Positions 12,000 through 24,614 of a stretch of DNA of 64,000 nucleotides are shown piece by piece. This DNA comes from Cordilura impudica (lineage: Eukaryota > Arthropoda > Insecta > Diptera > Scathophagidae): assembly GCA_963682025.1 (NCBI GenBank), contig OY821520.1:134358738-134422737 (forward strand), read 5' to 3'. Both the position numbers and the translations under genes were made by a program. The notes below the pieces were generated by a model. The model ran no database searches and was not told the DNA's origin. It worked only from the letters and a program-made list of their open reading frames with translations. Each line of letters opens with the position of its first letter. The stretch's first letter is position 1.

Positions 12000-12500
12000 C
12001 ACGATAATTGGTGACCTAGAGTTTAAATTAAATTACGCGAAATAAATAATTTAGTATTTAGTGCGCTCAATTTAACATACATATATATTCCGTAATGCCA
12101 AACACTAGAGCATCAGCTGCAACGACTTCTACCGATGGAACTGCTGCTGTTTCAAGTAATCCTGGTGTTGCATCATCAACAATCGCTAACACGGTTTCGG
12201 TTAAATTGCCTCGTTTTTGGATGGAAAATCCAGCCTTGTGGTTAGCCCAAGTCGAGGCGCAGTTTCAACTTCATCATATATGAAAATATGTGCTGCCAAA
12301 ATTAAATTTTTACCATTATCACCGCATTGGAATCAGAAATGCTATCACAGGTTAGTGATATTGTTTTAAATCTGCCGACCGATGCATATGAAAAAATCAA
12401 GCATCGACTTATTGAGCATTTTTCTGTGTCTGAGGACAACCGCATCGATAATGCTAATGATCGATCCATTTTTACCTGGTTCCCATAGAAAAATAGTATC
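12000..12500 (+). pseudogene. Ty3/gypsy retrotransposon gag fragment
   Basis: From ATG 12095 the frame has a Ser/Thr/Ala-rich lead and then LPRFWMENPALWLAQVEAQF, the start of a gypsy gag capsid domain. After a stop near 12281 the domain resumes in another frame with ALESEMLSQVSDIV, DAYEKIKHRLIEHF and SVSEDNR. TTGGTGACC at 12008-12016 could be a tRNA-Trp type primer-binding site, which would place a 5' LTR end just to its left. The element breaks off near 12490 where dispersed-repeat sequence starts. No pol remains. Confidence 0.7.
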
Positions 12501-13172
12501 CGATTAATATTAATAACAATTTATAACAATTATGACTTCAACATAGTTGGATCTAAGGCCATTTCTCGAAACTCATGGTATAGAGTAAAATATAGTCGGT
12601 CTAAGCTGACTATAATTTTTTCACTTGTTTGATATGTTTGTAACTATCAAAATCAATTTCTTATTCGATTCAGCGATGTCCGTCTGTGTGTCTTTGTAAA
12701 CCTTTTAATCAGACTACAGGTCGCAAATAAGAATATATTTTTATGAAATTTAGTATATAAGCTTCTATCGGCCTTAAGACAAACGCTATTGAGATTGGTG
12801 CATGTTTAGACGTAGCCCACATACAAATAACTCCTATGAGTTCCAAATTATCATATAGACCTCGGTCAAGTCTATATGATAATTTGGATCTTATGGGTTT
12901 GTGTGTGTTTATTACATTCATGAAGCAGCAGCCTAAAAATAAACCCTATAGGATAATTCTTAGTCATAGTCCCCATATAAAGCTGATTCCCTATCAAAAC
13001 CAAAAAATATTGCACAGATTTCCCTCAAATTTGGTTTGTATATGTATGTAAAGAAGTGACTTTACCAATATGGTCAGGGAAAAAAAATTAATAAAAAATT
13101 CCACTCGGTTGGACCTAAGAACAATTCTCTAAAGGCATGGTATAGGGTATCGCATAGTCGGTCTTGTTAAAT
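12500..13172 (+). repeat. Dispersed palindrome-ended repeat, two truncated copies
   Basis: 12535-12630 is the right end of one copy (GGTATAGAG...AGTCGGTCTAAGC...CACTTG). 12632-13172 is a second copy missing its left tip and ending at TAGTCGGTCTTG. Short frames here are repeat translations. Confidence 0.65.
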
Positions 13173-13284
13173 TTATGAAAAGGGTTAAAAAACAATAAAA
13201 AATACCCTATACGATTATATAATTCTGTGTAAAAATTGAAATTAAACTTCGCGGGCTTATCGTTTTGGGCATAGAATTTTTTTA

Positions 13285-14058
13285 GCCTATACCACTATGT
13301 GGTTTGGGTATAATGACTTTGTGCTGCTGTTTGTAACTACCAAAAATATTTGACCTAGACCCATCTTTTATTATTTCGATCGAAACAGAATCACTATCTG
13401 ATTCAATTTAACGATGTCCGTCCGTCCGTCCGTCCGTCCGCCTGTCTGTGTGTCCATGTAAAGCTTGTAATCAAACTACAGGTCGCAAAGATGAACATAT
13501 TTTGATCAAATTTGGTATGTAAGCTTTTATCGGCCATAGGATGAACGCTATTGAAATTGGTGAGCATCGGTCCATGTTCAGACCTAGCCCCCATACAAAT
13601 GACCCCTATGAAATCAACTTAAATTGCCATAAGATCCAATTATCACATAAATCTTAGTCAAATTGGGTTTGTATGTGTTTATTACATCCATTTATCAGTA
13701 GTCCACAAATGATCCCTATGGGACAACTCTTAGTAATAGGCACCATATGGAGCTGCTTAAATCTATCAAAAAACAAAAATATTGCACTGATTCTTCTCAA
13801 ATTTTGTTTGTATATATTTTTGCAAAATACAAGAGACTTTACCAAACATGGTCAGGATCGGTCGATTTTTGGGCCTAGTCCCCATATAGATATAGTATCC
13901 GATATGAACTTTTTCATATCTGCAGCCAAAGAAATTAACAAAAATCCCACTCAAATTTGGTTTATGCTTATTTTCTTGGCCTGAGAGATAGGGTCTCTAA
14001 ACGCATGGTATAGGGTATCGTATAGTCGGTCTACACCGACTATCATTTTCTTACTTGT
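13285..14058 (+). repeat. Dispersed palindrome-ended repeat, near-complete copy
   Basis: It starts at CCTATACCACTATGTGGT, carries (CCGT)n at 13418-13440, and ends with a slightly altered GTCGGTCTACACCGAC palindrome and TTTTCTTACTTG. Confidence 0.8.
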
Positions 14059-14212
14059 TTTTTTTTAATTTTGGTACTGGTTTTGCTACCTGTCATGTCC
14101 GTATTTTCTTTGGAATTTGACGATTTTTACATTGTTTGATTTTGTTGAACAAAGAAGGTCCATTATATATTGTTTTTGTAATGAAATTTCTGCTACAAAA
14201 CTAATTTGATAT

Positions 14213-14708
14213 AGAAAATAAGCATAAATAAATTTGAGTGGCATTGTTATTAATTTTTTTTGCCTTTGAAAATGAAAAAGCTCATATCGGATGCAATATT
14301 TATATGAGGACTACATCGAAAAATGTACCGATCCAAACCATATGAGGTAAATATATAAAAAAACAAAATATGAGAAACATTGTGCAATATTATTGTTTTT
14401 TGATAGATTTAAGTGAAGATCGGGAAGCAACTTTATATGCAACTTTATGACTAAGAATTGTCCTATATAGTTTATTTTTGGACTACTGCTTAAGGGGTAT
14501 AAAAAACGCTTTTGATCGAGATCTGTATGATAATTTGGACCTTATGGCAATTTCAGTCAATTTCATAGGGGTCATTTGTATGGGGACTAAGTCTGAACAT
14601 GAACAGATTTTCACCAATTTCAATAGCGTTATATGCATATAAGATGGGTCTAGGTCAAATATTTTTTGGTAAATACAAACATCAGCACAAAGTCATTATA
14701 CCTATACC
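14213..14708 (-). repeat. Dispersed palindrome-ended repeat, interrupted by a foldback element
   Basis: Minus-orientation copy. Its left-end sequence (TATACCCTGACCAC) is cut by the foldback element at 14717-16981 and continues as CTGACCACATAGTGGTGTAGGG at 16982-17003. Confidence 0.75.
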
Positions 14709-14716
14709 CTGACCAC

Positions 14717-16981
14717 TAGGGTGGCCCTTAATAAAAAAAAGTATTCAAAGTCTCGGTCTCACCCCCTAGAAATATGCGAAATGCAAAAAAACTGAGAAAT
14801 TCAAAGTTCTGAAAATTTCAAGTGTGTTTATATGGGGAAAATATGACTTTTTTCAGATTTTTCGAAAATTTCGTTCTAAAGTTTAACTGTTTGGACAAGT
14901 TGTTTTATGAGTCGATATTAATGCTAAATTATCTCTTCAAAAAGCTATATAACTTTAAAATCGAATAAAAACTCACCAAGCACTTTTGTGCCAAAAAACT
15001 CTAGGTCATGAAATGTGATGAACGTTTTTTGAACTTTAACAAATTGATTAAAGCCATAATTTTATTTTGGTCTCTACACCTATGAGTACTAAGATATGAA
15101 GTATTGTTTTATTACCACGTTGTTAACCTATTGCGAAATGAGACCAAATATGGAAACATTTTTTGATAAAATTTTGAAAACTCCTTTTTTAAGTTTTAAA
15201 AAATTTTCTTAAACAAAGTTTAAAAAAATGGATCTAGCACTTTAAAATTTTGTTTAATATATGTAAGAGATTAACTGTGTGAGTTTTTAAGTAAATTCCT
15301 CTGCCACAATTTTTTTTACAAAGGATTTTTTTTGCGGATTTCGAGAAAAATTAGTTTTTTGTGAAATATTTAGTAAATGTACTTTTCTAAATACTTGGTA
15401 TCAAAAATTATCAGTTTTCTACTTTTAAATGTTATATTTTATCTTAATAGCCTAGGGTTTCTGAAAAAATAATATGACCCCATTAACCCTTTTAGACTTG
15501 GGGTCACATATGACCCCAAACTAATAAAAGAAAATTTAGTTCAAAAATTCAAATATTTATTCCTTGCCGAGGCCAAACTTTGAATTTTGGCATATTTGAA
15601 AAAATTAATTGTTCTAAAAAACTAGTTGAAACCCTTGGGAAATAAAATTGTGCTATATTTTACGAAAACTTACCCTTATGTGCTCCTAGGGTTAAAATGA
15701 TCCGAAATTCAGCAGTATTTGCAAAATATTTAAATTTTTTGACTTAATCGTCCTATACTAGCTTGGGGTCAAATGTGGCGCCAAGTCCAAATGGATTAAT
15801 GGCGTCAAATTACAAAATCATCATAATCATCAAATCATAAAATTCGGTAAAACATAGCACACTTTTATTTCCCAACCCATAGTGCGGGTTTCATCTAGTT
15901 TACTAGAAGAATTAATTTTTTAAATATGCCAATATTCAAAGTTTGGCCTTGGCAAGGAATGGGTTAACGTTGTTCGATTTATTCCAAATTTTAAGCATGG
16001 AAGACTTGCACATTTGGTTATTATATTTTAACCGTCACATTTCAAAATTCAACAGCACTTACAAAATATTTGATTTATTTGAATAAATTGTCTTTCATTA
16101 ACTTGGGGTCATATGCGGCCCCAAGTCAAAAAGGGTTAATGGGTCATATTATTTTTCCCGAAACCCTAGGCTTTTAAGAAAAAATATAACATTAAAAGTA
16201 GAAAACTAATAATTTTTGATACCAAGTATTTAGAAAGAGTACATTTACTGAATATTTCGCAAAAAAACCAATTTTTCTCGAAATCCGCTAAAAAAAAATT
16301 CTTTAAAAAAAAATCCTGGCAGAGGAATTTACTTAAAAACTCACACAGTTAATCTCTTATATATATTAAACAAAAGTTTAAAGTGCTAGATCCATTTTTT
16401 GAAATTTTGTTAAAGAAAATTTGTTAAAACTTAAAAAAGGAGTTTTCAAAATTTTATCAAAAAAATTTTCCATCAATGGTCTCATTTCACAATAGGTTAA
16501 CAACGTGGTAATAAAACAACAATACTTCATATTTGAGTACTCACAGGTATAGAGACCAAAATAAAATTACGGCTTTAATCAATTTGGTAAAGTTGAAAAA
16601 ATGTTCATCACATTTCATGACCTAATTTTTTTTTGCACAAAAGTGGTCTAGGGCATATGCTATTTGTTGACAATTTTTTATTCGATTTTGAAGTTTTATA
16701 GCTTTTTGAAGAGATAATTTAGTACTGATATCGATTTATATAATAGCTTGTCGGAAAAATTAAACTTTAGAACGAAATTTTCGCAAAATCTGAAAAAAGT
16801 TATATTTTCCCCATATAAACACACTTGAAATTTTCAGTCGCGTTGAGGCACCTCTAAATTTTTTTTAATTGACCCAAAACTTTGTATTCTCAGTTTTTTT
16901 TGCTATTCGCATATTTCTAGGGGGATGAGACTTTACATTCGAACACTTTTTCTCCCCTCCATATAATGAAGGGCCACCCTA
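14717..16981. mobile_element. hAT-like foldback element with about 1-kb inverted arms
   Basis: The ends are TAGGGTGGCCCTT and its inverse, flanked by an exact 8-bp duplication CTGACCAC (14709-14716 and 16982-16989) in the dispersed repeat. The left half is inverted in the right half almost throughout: for example CCCCCTAGAAATATGCGAA at about 14761 pairs with its inverse at about 16910, and GCCTAGGGTTTCTG at 15450 pairs with CCGAAACCCTAGGC at 16157. The centre is near 15830. The TAGGG start and 8-bp TSD fit hAT; P-like elements also make 8-bp TSDs. No coding frame survives. Confidence 0.85.
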
Positions 16982-17424
16982 CTGACCACATAGTGGTGTA
17001 GGGTACAAAACATCAACTAATGAATAAAACTTCACAGGTTTAGTGCTGCAAAATAACACAGGGTGACAAAATTACACTTTTTAGAGTCAACTTAGATACA
17101 TAGCGTAATTCACATTGTTTGAATTGACTCTGGTAAAATAAAAAAAAAACCGAAAATCCGCAAATCGATTGTAATCGATTGACAATTAGGATCGGTCAAT
17201 ACAATTTCGATTGATTGCAACATGTGATTTCTGGCTATTCAATAAACTCAAGAGACCACACCGGCTACACAGTTTTGCATGGATTGATAACATAAAAGCC
17301 GATTAGCTTCACCCGTTGAAGGCCATTCCGGATATCGATTTCCAAGAATTAAAAAAAGATTTTGATTTTATTTGATTTTGATTTTATAAAAAAGCCACCT
17401 TTTAATTTGAACTAACAGATTCCA

Positions 17425-17775
17425 GCCCTCGAAATTCGAGCGCAAATTCTAGGAAATTTTATTTTTTCATTAAATAAAGATCCTATAAGTATGCTAATCA
17501 ATTATAGCCAATTCACAAATCAACACAAAAAACAAACTCATTTTTATTATAAACACATTAACAAATTTAATAAACACACACATAGCATTGTGTAATTTTA
17601 TGTATGTGTTGGTAGCAATTTTAAATGCAATTTACTCAAAATAAAGGAAAAAATTTAAAAATCTGTAAATCTGCAAATCGGCTAAAAATAAATACCTTTC
17701 AAATAATATACGTTTGGTCAAAATCGGGATAAAACGGTAGAACAAAACATCAGTCACAAGCCTAGCCTATTAATA
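17425..17775 (+). repeat. Dispersed repeat family 2, copy 1
   Basis: A roughly 350-bp unit starting CCAGCCCTCGAAATTCGAG and ending near GTCACAAGCCTAGCCTATTAATATTA. It occurs inverted at 41140-41512, as a degraded direct copy at 41815-42025, and as a left-end scrap at 18850-18897. It encodes nothing recognisable. Confidence 0.75.
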
Positions 17776-18909
17776 TTATGGATATATTAATAACATATAA
17801 TTTAAAGCAAGTAGAAAACTAATAAATAATCGAGTTAGGTCGAATATACGAGGTAAATAATTCTGAGTCATTGACATAAAAAATTGTGAATCTTGTTACA
17901 AACATGGAATAAATCTCTTTATACCCTGATCACAGAGTATAGATGAGGATTGTGCACATAAAAATTGTAATATAAAGAAATCGCAATAACTTTAAAATAA
18001 AATAACCGACTTTAATATAAATTGCAACTAATTGAAGGGAGTGTTATTTAAAATAATATATACATATATTTATATGTAAAATGAATTGTTTTGTGGGAAA
18101 ATTTTAAGTTTTTCAGGAGTACCTTTAAAAAAAAAAATTTTTAAGCATTTTCAGAGATCATTTCAGTGGCCAGAGACTATCTCCAAGCCAAAAGAGTGGT
18201 ATTTTTGGCGACTTGCTTTGAGCTCTTTCACTATCACTCTTTTTGTGAGAGTCCAATATATTGTACTGGCCCTTGTTCTGGATATAAAGTTGTTATTATT
18301 TATTTTAAATCATTCAACAACCGATTTATTGTAAAGACATGATGCAAGATCAGTCTAAAAAAAGTAGTAAAAAGTTAAATTCTTAAAAAGTTAATGCTGA
18401 AAACAAACAAATGAGAATTCAAGCAAAAATTATACTATTTAAGCCTCTTCCAATATAACAAACTAAAATATAGAACAATTTTTAAACAAATATGTTTTTA
18501 TATGTATATTGTACAAAACATACAAAACATATTTGTTTCAAAGTTGTTTTATATTTTAGCTAGTTATATTGGAAGAGACTTAAATAGTATGACTTTTGTT
18601 TGAAGTCTCATTTGGTTGTTTTTAGCAAATATATATGAATTTAGCTTTTTACCAAACAAACTATGTACTGCTTTTGGTTACTGATGAGGGTTGTTGGTGA
18701 CTCTTCCTGTAATGCAGAATATAGATCAATTTTTTTCAACAAATGTGCCAATGTTCCTGCTTTATTTAAAGTAAAAACATTTGATCATTAAAATATAAAG
18801 ATCGAAAATAAGATTTTTTATTTTTATAAAAAATAATAAATTGAAAAAAAAATTCCTAGAATTTGCACTAGAATTTCGAGTGCTGGACTCTGCAAGTAGG
18901 ATATCTATA
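17776..18909. other. Non-coding stretch
   Basis: A+T-rich. It contains an imperfect inverted repeat around 18444-18585 (AAATATGTTTT... / ...AAAACATATTTG with flanking TAAGCCTCTTCCAATATAAC words), and a family-2 scrap at its right end. The 82-codon frame at 18086-18334 has no recognised domain. Confidence 0.45.
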
Positions 18910-19579
18910 TCTATATATATAAAATTCATTTTCTGCTTGTTTGTTTGTTTGTTTGTTTGACCGCTATACAAATTTTTATTTTTCAACGAATTTTCCTGCA
19001 ATTATGTACACACGATCCCTGTACTCCAGCCTACCTTTACGCCCACTTTTTATATAGAATTCATTTTCTGCTTTTTGCTATATTTGTTCGCTATACAAAT
19101 TTTTATTTGTTAACGATTTTCTCTGAAATTTGGTATACACGATCTCTGTACCACAGGGAAGGTCACCATATGCTTCTTATCGGCCACGCCTACTTTTGCG
19201 ACCACTTTTTTAATTTTTTTTGGGTTTCGCTTGAATTTACTGCACATTATTCTCAAATCCCAGGTAAGGTCGTCATATACTTTTATCGGCCACGCCCACT
19301 TTTTTTAATTTTCTATATACGCTTTTAGTGTTTGTTAACATATTTTAATTTTTCAATGGACTTCCAAAAAATTTTGTGCATAAATCTCTTTACTTACTAC
19401 TCTTGACTTTATGAAATAAAGATTTTAAATCAACCTCCTTGTGGCTATATTGGAAAGCAACCTATTACAAATATTTCCATTTCATCTTTTTCACTTATAA
19501 ATGAGTTGTAATGGTGGAAAAATAGCTATTTGCCATTGTGCCTTGCACATGAAAGCATAGCACATAGGCCGTACTACCT

Positions 19580-20160
19580 CAAATGCAAAAAGGCTTAACA
19601 AAACAGAGCTCTAGAGAACCTGATTAGACCCAAATTCGTATCGAGTCTCAACGAGTTAGACAATCTGAGTCGAGAAATGCTGAAACACCTGAGCAAACCC
19701 AATAACGTCTTGAAGCCCAAAGATCAAGACAAGCTTTGTAAGAGAAGCGAAAATGCCTGAATCTACTCCAGTGCGTCTAGAAATCCAGCAGCTAAGACAA
19801 GCTTAGTCGAGGGAATGTGAAACTCCGGAAACGGCTCAACAATGCCTTCAGGCCCAACGGATAAGGCAAGCTAACTCCAGGGAATGTGAAACTCTTGAAA
19901 CGACTGTAATATCCCTACCAGAAGACTTTTGTATGTTGGTTTTTCATTGCAAGAGATGGTACAAAAAGTTGTTCCTAACATAACGTACATAAGAGGACAA
20001 TCTCTTACGGTAGCAGGTATAAACTTAGAATCTCCCTGTTTTCCTCATAGACAATTATATGTCGCCTGCACCAGAGTTGGAGCCAGCACAAACTTTTCGT
20101 ATATGCACCAGAAGGAAAAACCGGAATTGCTGTATATCCCCAAGCCCTAGAATAACTAAA
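19580..20160 (+). pseudogene. Helitron Rep/helicase remnant
   Basis: 19590-19910 encodes, in broken frames, repeats of the type ETPEQTQQRLQ and RQANSRECET, the Arg/Gln/Glu-rich N-terminal repeats of insect Helitron proteins. 19929-20150 encodes the far C-terminus of the PIF1-like helicase: GQSLTVAGINLESPCF followed by QLYVACTRVGA, which covers helicase motifs V-VI. Everything between, including the Rep HUH nuclease and most helicase motifs, is missing, so the relic cannot move itself. Confidence 0.75.
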
Positions 20161-20219
20161 ATTCGTAACTTTTAGACATAATACACTCAAAATAATCCAT
20201 GCTAAGTTGTAGTGATAAG

Positions 20220-21065
20220 CAGGCGCTCAGCACTTAGCCCCCAATGAACAAATTCCCCAAAAAATGAACAAATTCCCCAAATTTTTAAAAAAAGGTCCCC
20301 AAAAAAAATGAACAAATTCTCCGTACTGCTCTCAATAAACGTATTTAAAATCTTTATTCTTTTCAATAGCATAATTTCGGTGCGCGGAAGTGGTGCGCGG
20401 CGCGCAGACGCGACGCGATGCACTCGCGGAACACAGCTGCGCTGCTGCGCTCAAATATCGGATGATCTGAAAAATATAATTTGGCAATTAAAATAGGTTG
20501 ACAACAACTGCGCGGCAGCACTGGTGTGGCTGCCAAATGCGCGGATGCGGACGCGACTCGCTCGCGGAACACAGCTCAGTGAAAAGACTTATGATAAATG
20601 TTATCTACGTATGTGCAATAATTACTATACATATACTATAAGCAGTTGCTTAAAGCAACCTTTTGGCACAATTTTAAACGTCGTATTCATTTTCCGTTTT
20701 TCTTTGACGTCTCTGCTCAATGATGATCACTTATTGAATAAAGTAATTCAATTTTTTAAAGTTCTGATTCCTTTAATTTGCAAACGATTCCGATATATTT
20801 GATGTTTACAAAATAAATAAAATTAAAAAAAAAACTTGAGGCGATTTCGCAGCTTATTTTTGAAGTATTTTTGCTGTAGCGTCTTACAAAAAAAAGTTCT
20901 AAAGTAAAAAAGCACAAAATTTTAAATTGAAATATAACATGAATTTGTTCCCCCAAAAAACGTGAACATAAGTAATTTTTTCACCATGAACAAATTCCCC
21001 AATCCCATACAAATTTTTTGGGAGTAAGTTAATTTTTTTGAGGAATGGTAAGTACTCAGCGCCTG
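20220..21065. mobile_element. hAT-like MITE nested in the Helitron
   Basis: The ends are CAGGCGCTCAGCACTTA and (inverted) CAGGCGCTGAGTACTTA. Subterminal ATGAACAAATTCCCCAA words repeat at both sides. The middle holds two related G+C-rich blocks (20380-20455 and 20510-20580) with GCGACGCGA and CGCGGAACACAGCT, unlike the surrounding base composition. Flanks GTGATAAG and GTAAGCAT do not give a clean 8-bp TSD. Confidence 0.6.
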
Positions 21066-21136
21066 GTAAGCATAGTGAACTATTTTTCAAGTCAAGGGCC
21101 TTTAGATCCCGAGCAAGACCGGGTAAAAACAGCTAG

Positions 21137-22194
21137 TATGTAATAATTTTATTTAAGTAAACTTTAGGAACTGAAAATGTATGTTATAGATTTTTCGTGC
21201 ATAAACCTTACTTCTTAGTTTATAATGTCTTCGTGCTACTTAATTTTAAGATATTTTGTTCTGATTTAATTATATAATATTTTAAAATGGCTAAATGATT
21301 CGCAATAATCGTAAAAACATTAACTAAGACTTTGAATTCAGAAAAAGTACTAACTAGGTGACTTTAGTACTCAGAAAAGCACTAACGTCTTATATTATCC
21401 ATCCCTGGTACTTATTGTTTTTGTTTTTACAAATACCTATTTATTAAGAAAACAATATTTAAAAACAGTTTTATGTAGTCGTATATAAAAATTTGTTGTC
21501 GTCTGTTATTTACATTTGTTATCTTTAAGATAAAAATTTGTATTAACAAGAAATGGTTAAGACAATTAAAATAAAACAAGTAGTCATAGTATGATGTTAA
21601 GATAACTCGATTATATACTAGAAGTGAAGATAAGGCTCCCGATAGTATACGATACCCGTAGTATTTTTTTACGAGCGTTTAAACTCGTTACAGAGTCAGT
21701 GATTCATTACGCCAGTGATAAGCGAAAATATTATTATTGTAATCTTCGTTAGTGTTTGTCCATGCCTGTTTTTAAACATAATGTATCCAGTAGCATACCG
21801 CTGTTATATTTTTAACAAATTATGTTTATAAATTGTAGGCGGAGAACACGTCGCACAGTGCTTTGCTTCATAGACAAAAAAAAAAAAAAAAACAAAGAGG
21901 AGTACCCTCCACATCGGTTTTATGTTTACATTAATATCTGGACTTATTGCATTATTTATAACAAATGTAAACAAAATATTAAAAAAACAACTTGATAATT
22001 TGATATACTTAATACTCACTATTAAGACAAACACACTGAATTTTTAAAATTTATTAAAGGAGTATTCTTTTTAGACATATCGGGGCACAATGGTGCCCGA
22101 TTTACTTAATTTTCAACAGCAACCTACTCGAAATAATGATAAACAATCTTATCATAACTTTGTCCAGGTAAATTGTTTATATCGTGAATAAGCG
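21137..22194. other. Non-coding stretch
   Basis: A+T-rich with no gene recognised. 21900-22000 contains AAATGTAAACAAAATATT, a word shared with the direct repeats at 42051-42466. Confidence 0.4.
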
Positions 22195-22395
22195 TGATTT
22201 CAACATACAGACGGACAGATGGACGGACAGACAGACGGACAGACGGATATCGCTATATCGACTCGAGTTGTCATAATGATCAGGAACATATACACTTTAT
22301 GGGGTCGCAAATGCATTTTTCGATGCCTTGCAACTGGAATGATAAACCTATATATGTACATACCCTCTGCACAGTGGTGTGTAGGATATAAAAAG
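22195..22395 (+). repeat. GACGGACA-tract dispersed repeat, end fragment
   Basis: A (GACGGACA)n tract (22210-22245) is followed by ATATCGCTATATCGACTCG, CACTTTATGGGGTCG and ACAGTGGTGTGTAGGATAT. The order resembles the right half of an abundant fly repeat but differs from the 780-bp family here. The two short frames over it are translations of the tract. Confidence 0.5.
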
Positions 22396-24614
22396 GAAAT
22401 AAAAAATTTCTCCCCAAACTTAATTCATACTTAAAACGTTCACTTAAATAATAAAGATAATTAAGATATAACTATTTTTTACACCGGCAGAGGTAACTAA
22501 AGTCAGGTGCGTTTTAGTAAAAGCGCTATAGGAATGTATCAGCCCAATTCGCGGTGATTTTTTCCCTTTTCCCCTCATTCCCTTTCCTACAATTTGAAAC
22601 GATCTTCTAAAGTGATATCATTTTTCCTCGAGAAAAAGGTACGTATTACAAATGTAAGTAAAGGGAGATAATTATAACATTTGTTAAGATGTAATCTGCA
22701 AAAAAATTCCAAGGGAGCTCTGTGCAAAAATGTAAGTATTTAATTTTTTCCATAAACAATTAAATCGTTATTGTTATTTATTTTTATTATGATTGTTATT
22801 AAGAAGCACCCGGACATTGCGCGTGGTTTTCATAAAGGAGGAGTTGAACTCAGAAGGGCCACCATCGAAAAATGTTCTTTTTTTTTTGCACTAAGTTCTG
22901 TTCTTAAGTCTTTGAATTTGAATTATTCCTTTAAATTTTTTAAATATATATAGTATGTATTGTGAGGACCCAATTTCGTACGGACCGAAATTGGCCACAC
23001 ATCGATGGTCCATAGGAGAGAAGACACAGGACAGACCTGTGAATTACATTCACCATGACAAAACGACGGACCTGTGAGTTACATTCACATGACCAACAAC
23101 AACGGACCGGTGAATTATATTCACAATTGACAATTGCTTTCAAAAGATCCCTTATTTCATAAATGCGTTTGTTGTTTGCAATTGGCTCTATATCAACAAA
23201 GAATATTGACATAGGCTGTTTCGTCATTCCACTTTTTATGTTCATAACGTTTCGAACTTTGTGCCCTAACTTTGAATTTCATCTTTTATTGCAGAGATTA
23301 GTATGTATAGAAAAATGCACATTTTTAACAACTACTCTAAAAACTCTTTCTTGTTTGAGTTGGTAAGTGTGAAAGCTAATATTTTTGTTATGAAGGTATT
23401 TTACTATCACTCCATATGATTTAATATCTTTGATCATTAGTCTTACCTGGCCATCTATAATTGATTTGTATGACTAATTTTGTGATTTGGTTGGTTTTGA
23501 TAAATTATTAATCATTGCTTTAATATCTAAGACATTTGGAACTTCGGTAACTGCTTTCTTATCAGCATCATCATAAGCAACAACAATGTTATCTGTTTGA
23601 AGGGAGGCAAATCTGTTGTTGCTTGCTAGAATTTGTTAATACATTGTTGTTGGTTGTGCTTGGTAAATGATTATTTCCAACAGCTTGCTTTTATGTTTTA
23701 AAATATCTGCTGACGTAGGCTGGTGTCGTAGGCTTAGTTACTGTTTGCCGAACAGCATCGTCATCATCAGCTGAATCGTCACTAACCATTCTGCTGTAGC
23801 AGAAATGGATTAGTAAAGTAGATCACCAATCCATTTGTTTTTAGTTTTTTAAAAAGTTTTTGTTGTATTTAACACACAAGTATGTTAAAATAGTTTTTAT
23901 AAACTGCGTACATTTTGTTCAGTTAATAATTGTATTATTTATAAACAATATTAAATTAATTCAATGGACGTAACTAAACTTAACCCACTTTAACATGACT
24001 AATTCTTGAAAATGGTAGTTGCAAAATCAAATTCGATTAAAACCATATATTTGGAATCGAGATATTGTGAAAAATTAATGGTAAATATAATAAAAACATA
24101 TTAGTGATTAGAATTACATATAGACTTCGGTTATAACGAAAGAAAACTATGCTTTTAACCTGGGTTAGTAGCTTCAACCGAAAGAAAAGTGCATAAATCA
24201 AATTCTATTATAGGTACCAAAAAAAGTAATAGTCAAATTTATTTATCATTTTTGAAAAATTAAATATAAATAAAATAATATAAAAAAAAATTTTAAAGTT
24301 TTAAATAATGAAAACAACAAATTGTAAATATGCAAAACGAATAAGAAATTATGAAATCAATTATGAGACTACGAATCTCCACAAAAACAAGAACAACAAA
24401 GCTTCATTGCATTGCATTGCAACATCAACAAAGACAACCACCAATGAATAATCACCATCATAATACTGTGGTTTTCTGGAATAACCGCGTATGTCCATTT
24501 TTGTCAGTTTTGAGTTAACGATGAAAAATATATTAATTTTTAACGCTCTTTACATGTGTTAAATTTAAAAAAAAAATATTGACCATTTCTGAGTTTTTTC
24601 TTTAAATAGCGACG
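22396..24614. other. Intergenic, repeat scraps only
   Basis: No gene I can support. 23021-23132 is a three-unit tandem repeat (listed separately). A minus-strand stretch starting at an ATG near 23790 encodes an acidic SDDSADDDDAVRQTV and then hits a stop after about 32 codons; I cannot assign it. 24110-24320 resembles 7120-7340. Confidence 0.4.
23021..23132. repeat. Three-unit tandem repeat with palindromic cores
   Basis: Three units of about 36-38 bases, each with GGACC(T/G)GTGA(A/G)TTA(C/T)ATTCAC. GTGAATTACATTCAC is itself an imperfect palindrome, and units are separated by CATGACAAAAC / CAACAACAAC-like spacers. Confidence 0.65.

Larger units (their letters stand above)
18910..21136 (+). 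mobile_element. Helitron, internally deleted relic
   Basis: The left end is A|TCTATATATATAAAATTCA at 18909/18910. The right end has a CCCG...CGGG hairpin (21107-21122) followed by CTAG|T (21133-21137). These are the 5'-TC, 3' hairpin plus CTRR and A/T insertion rules of Helitrons. Two coding remnants lie between (see 19580-20150), and a hAT-like MITE is nested at 20220-21065. Confidence 0.8.
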
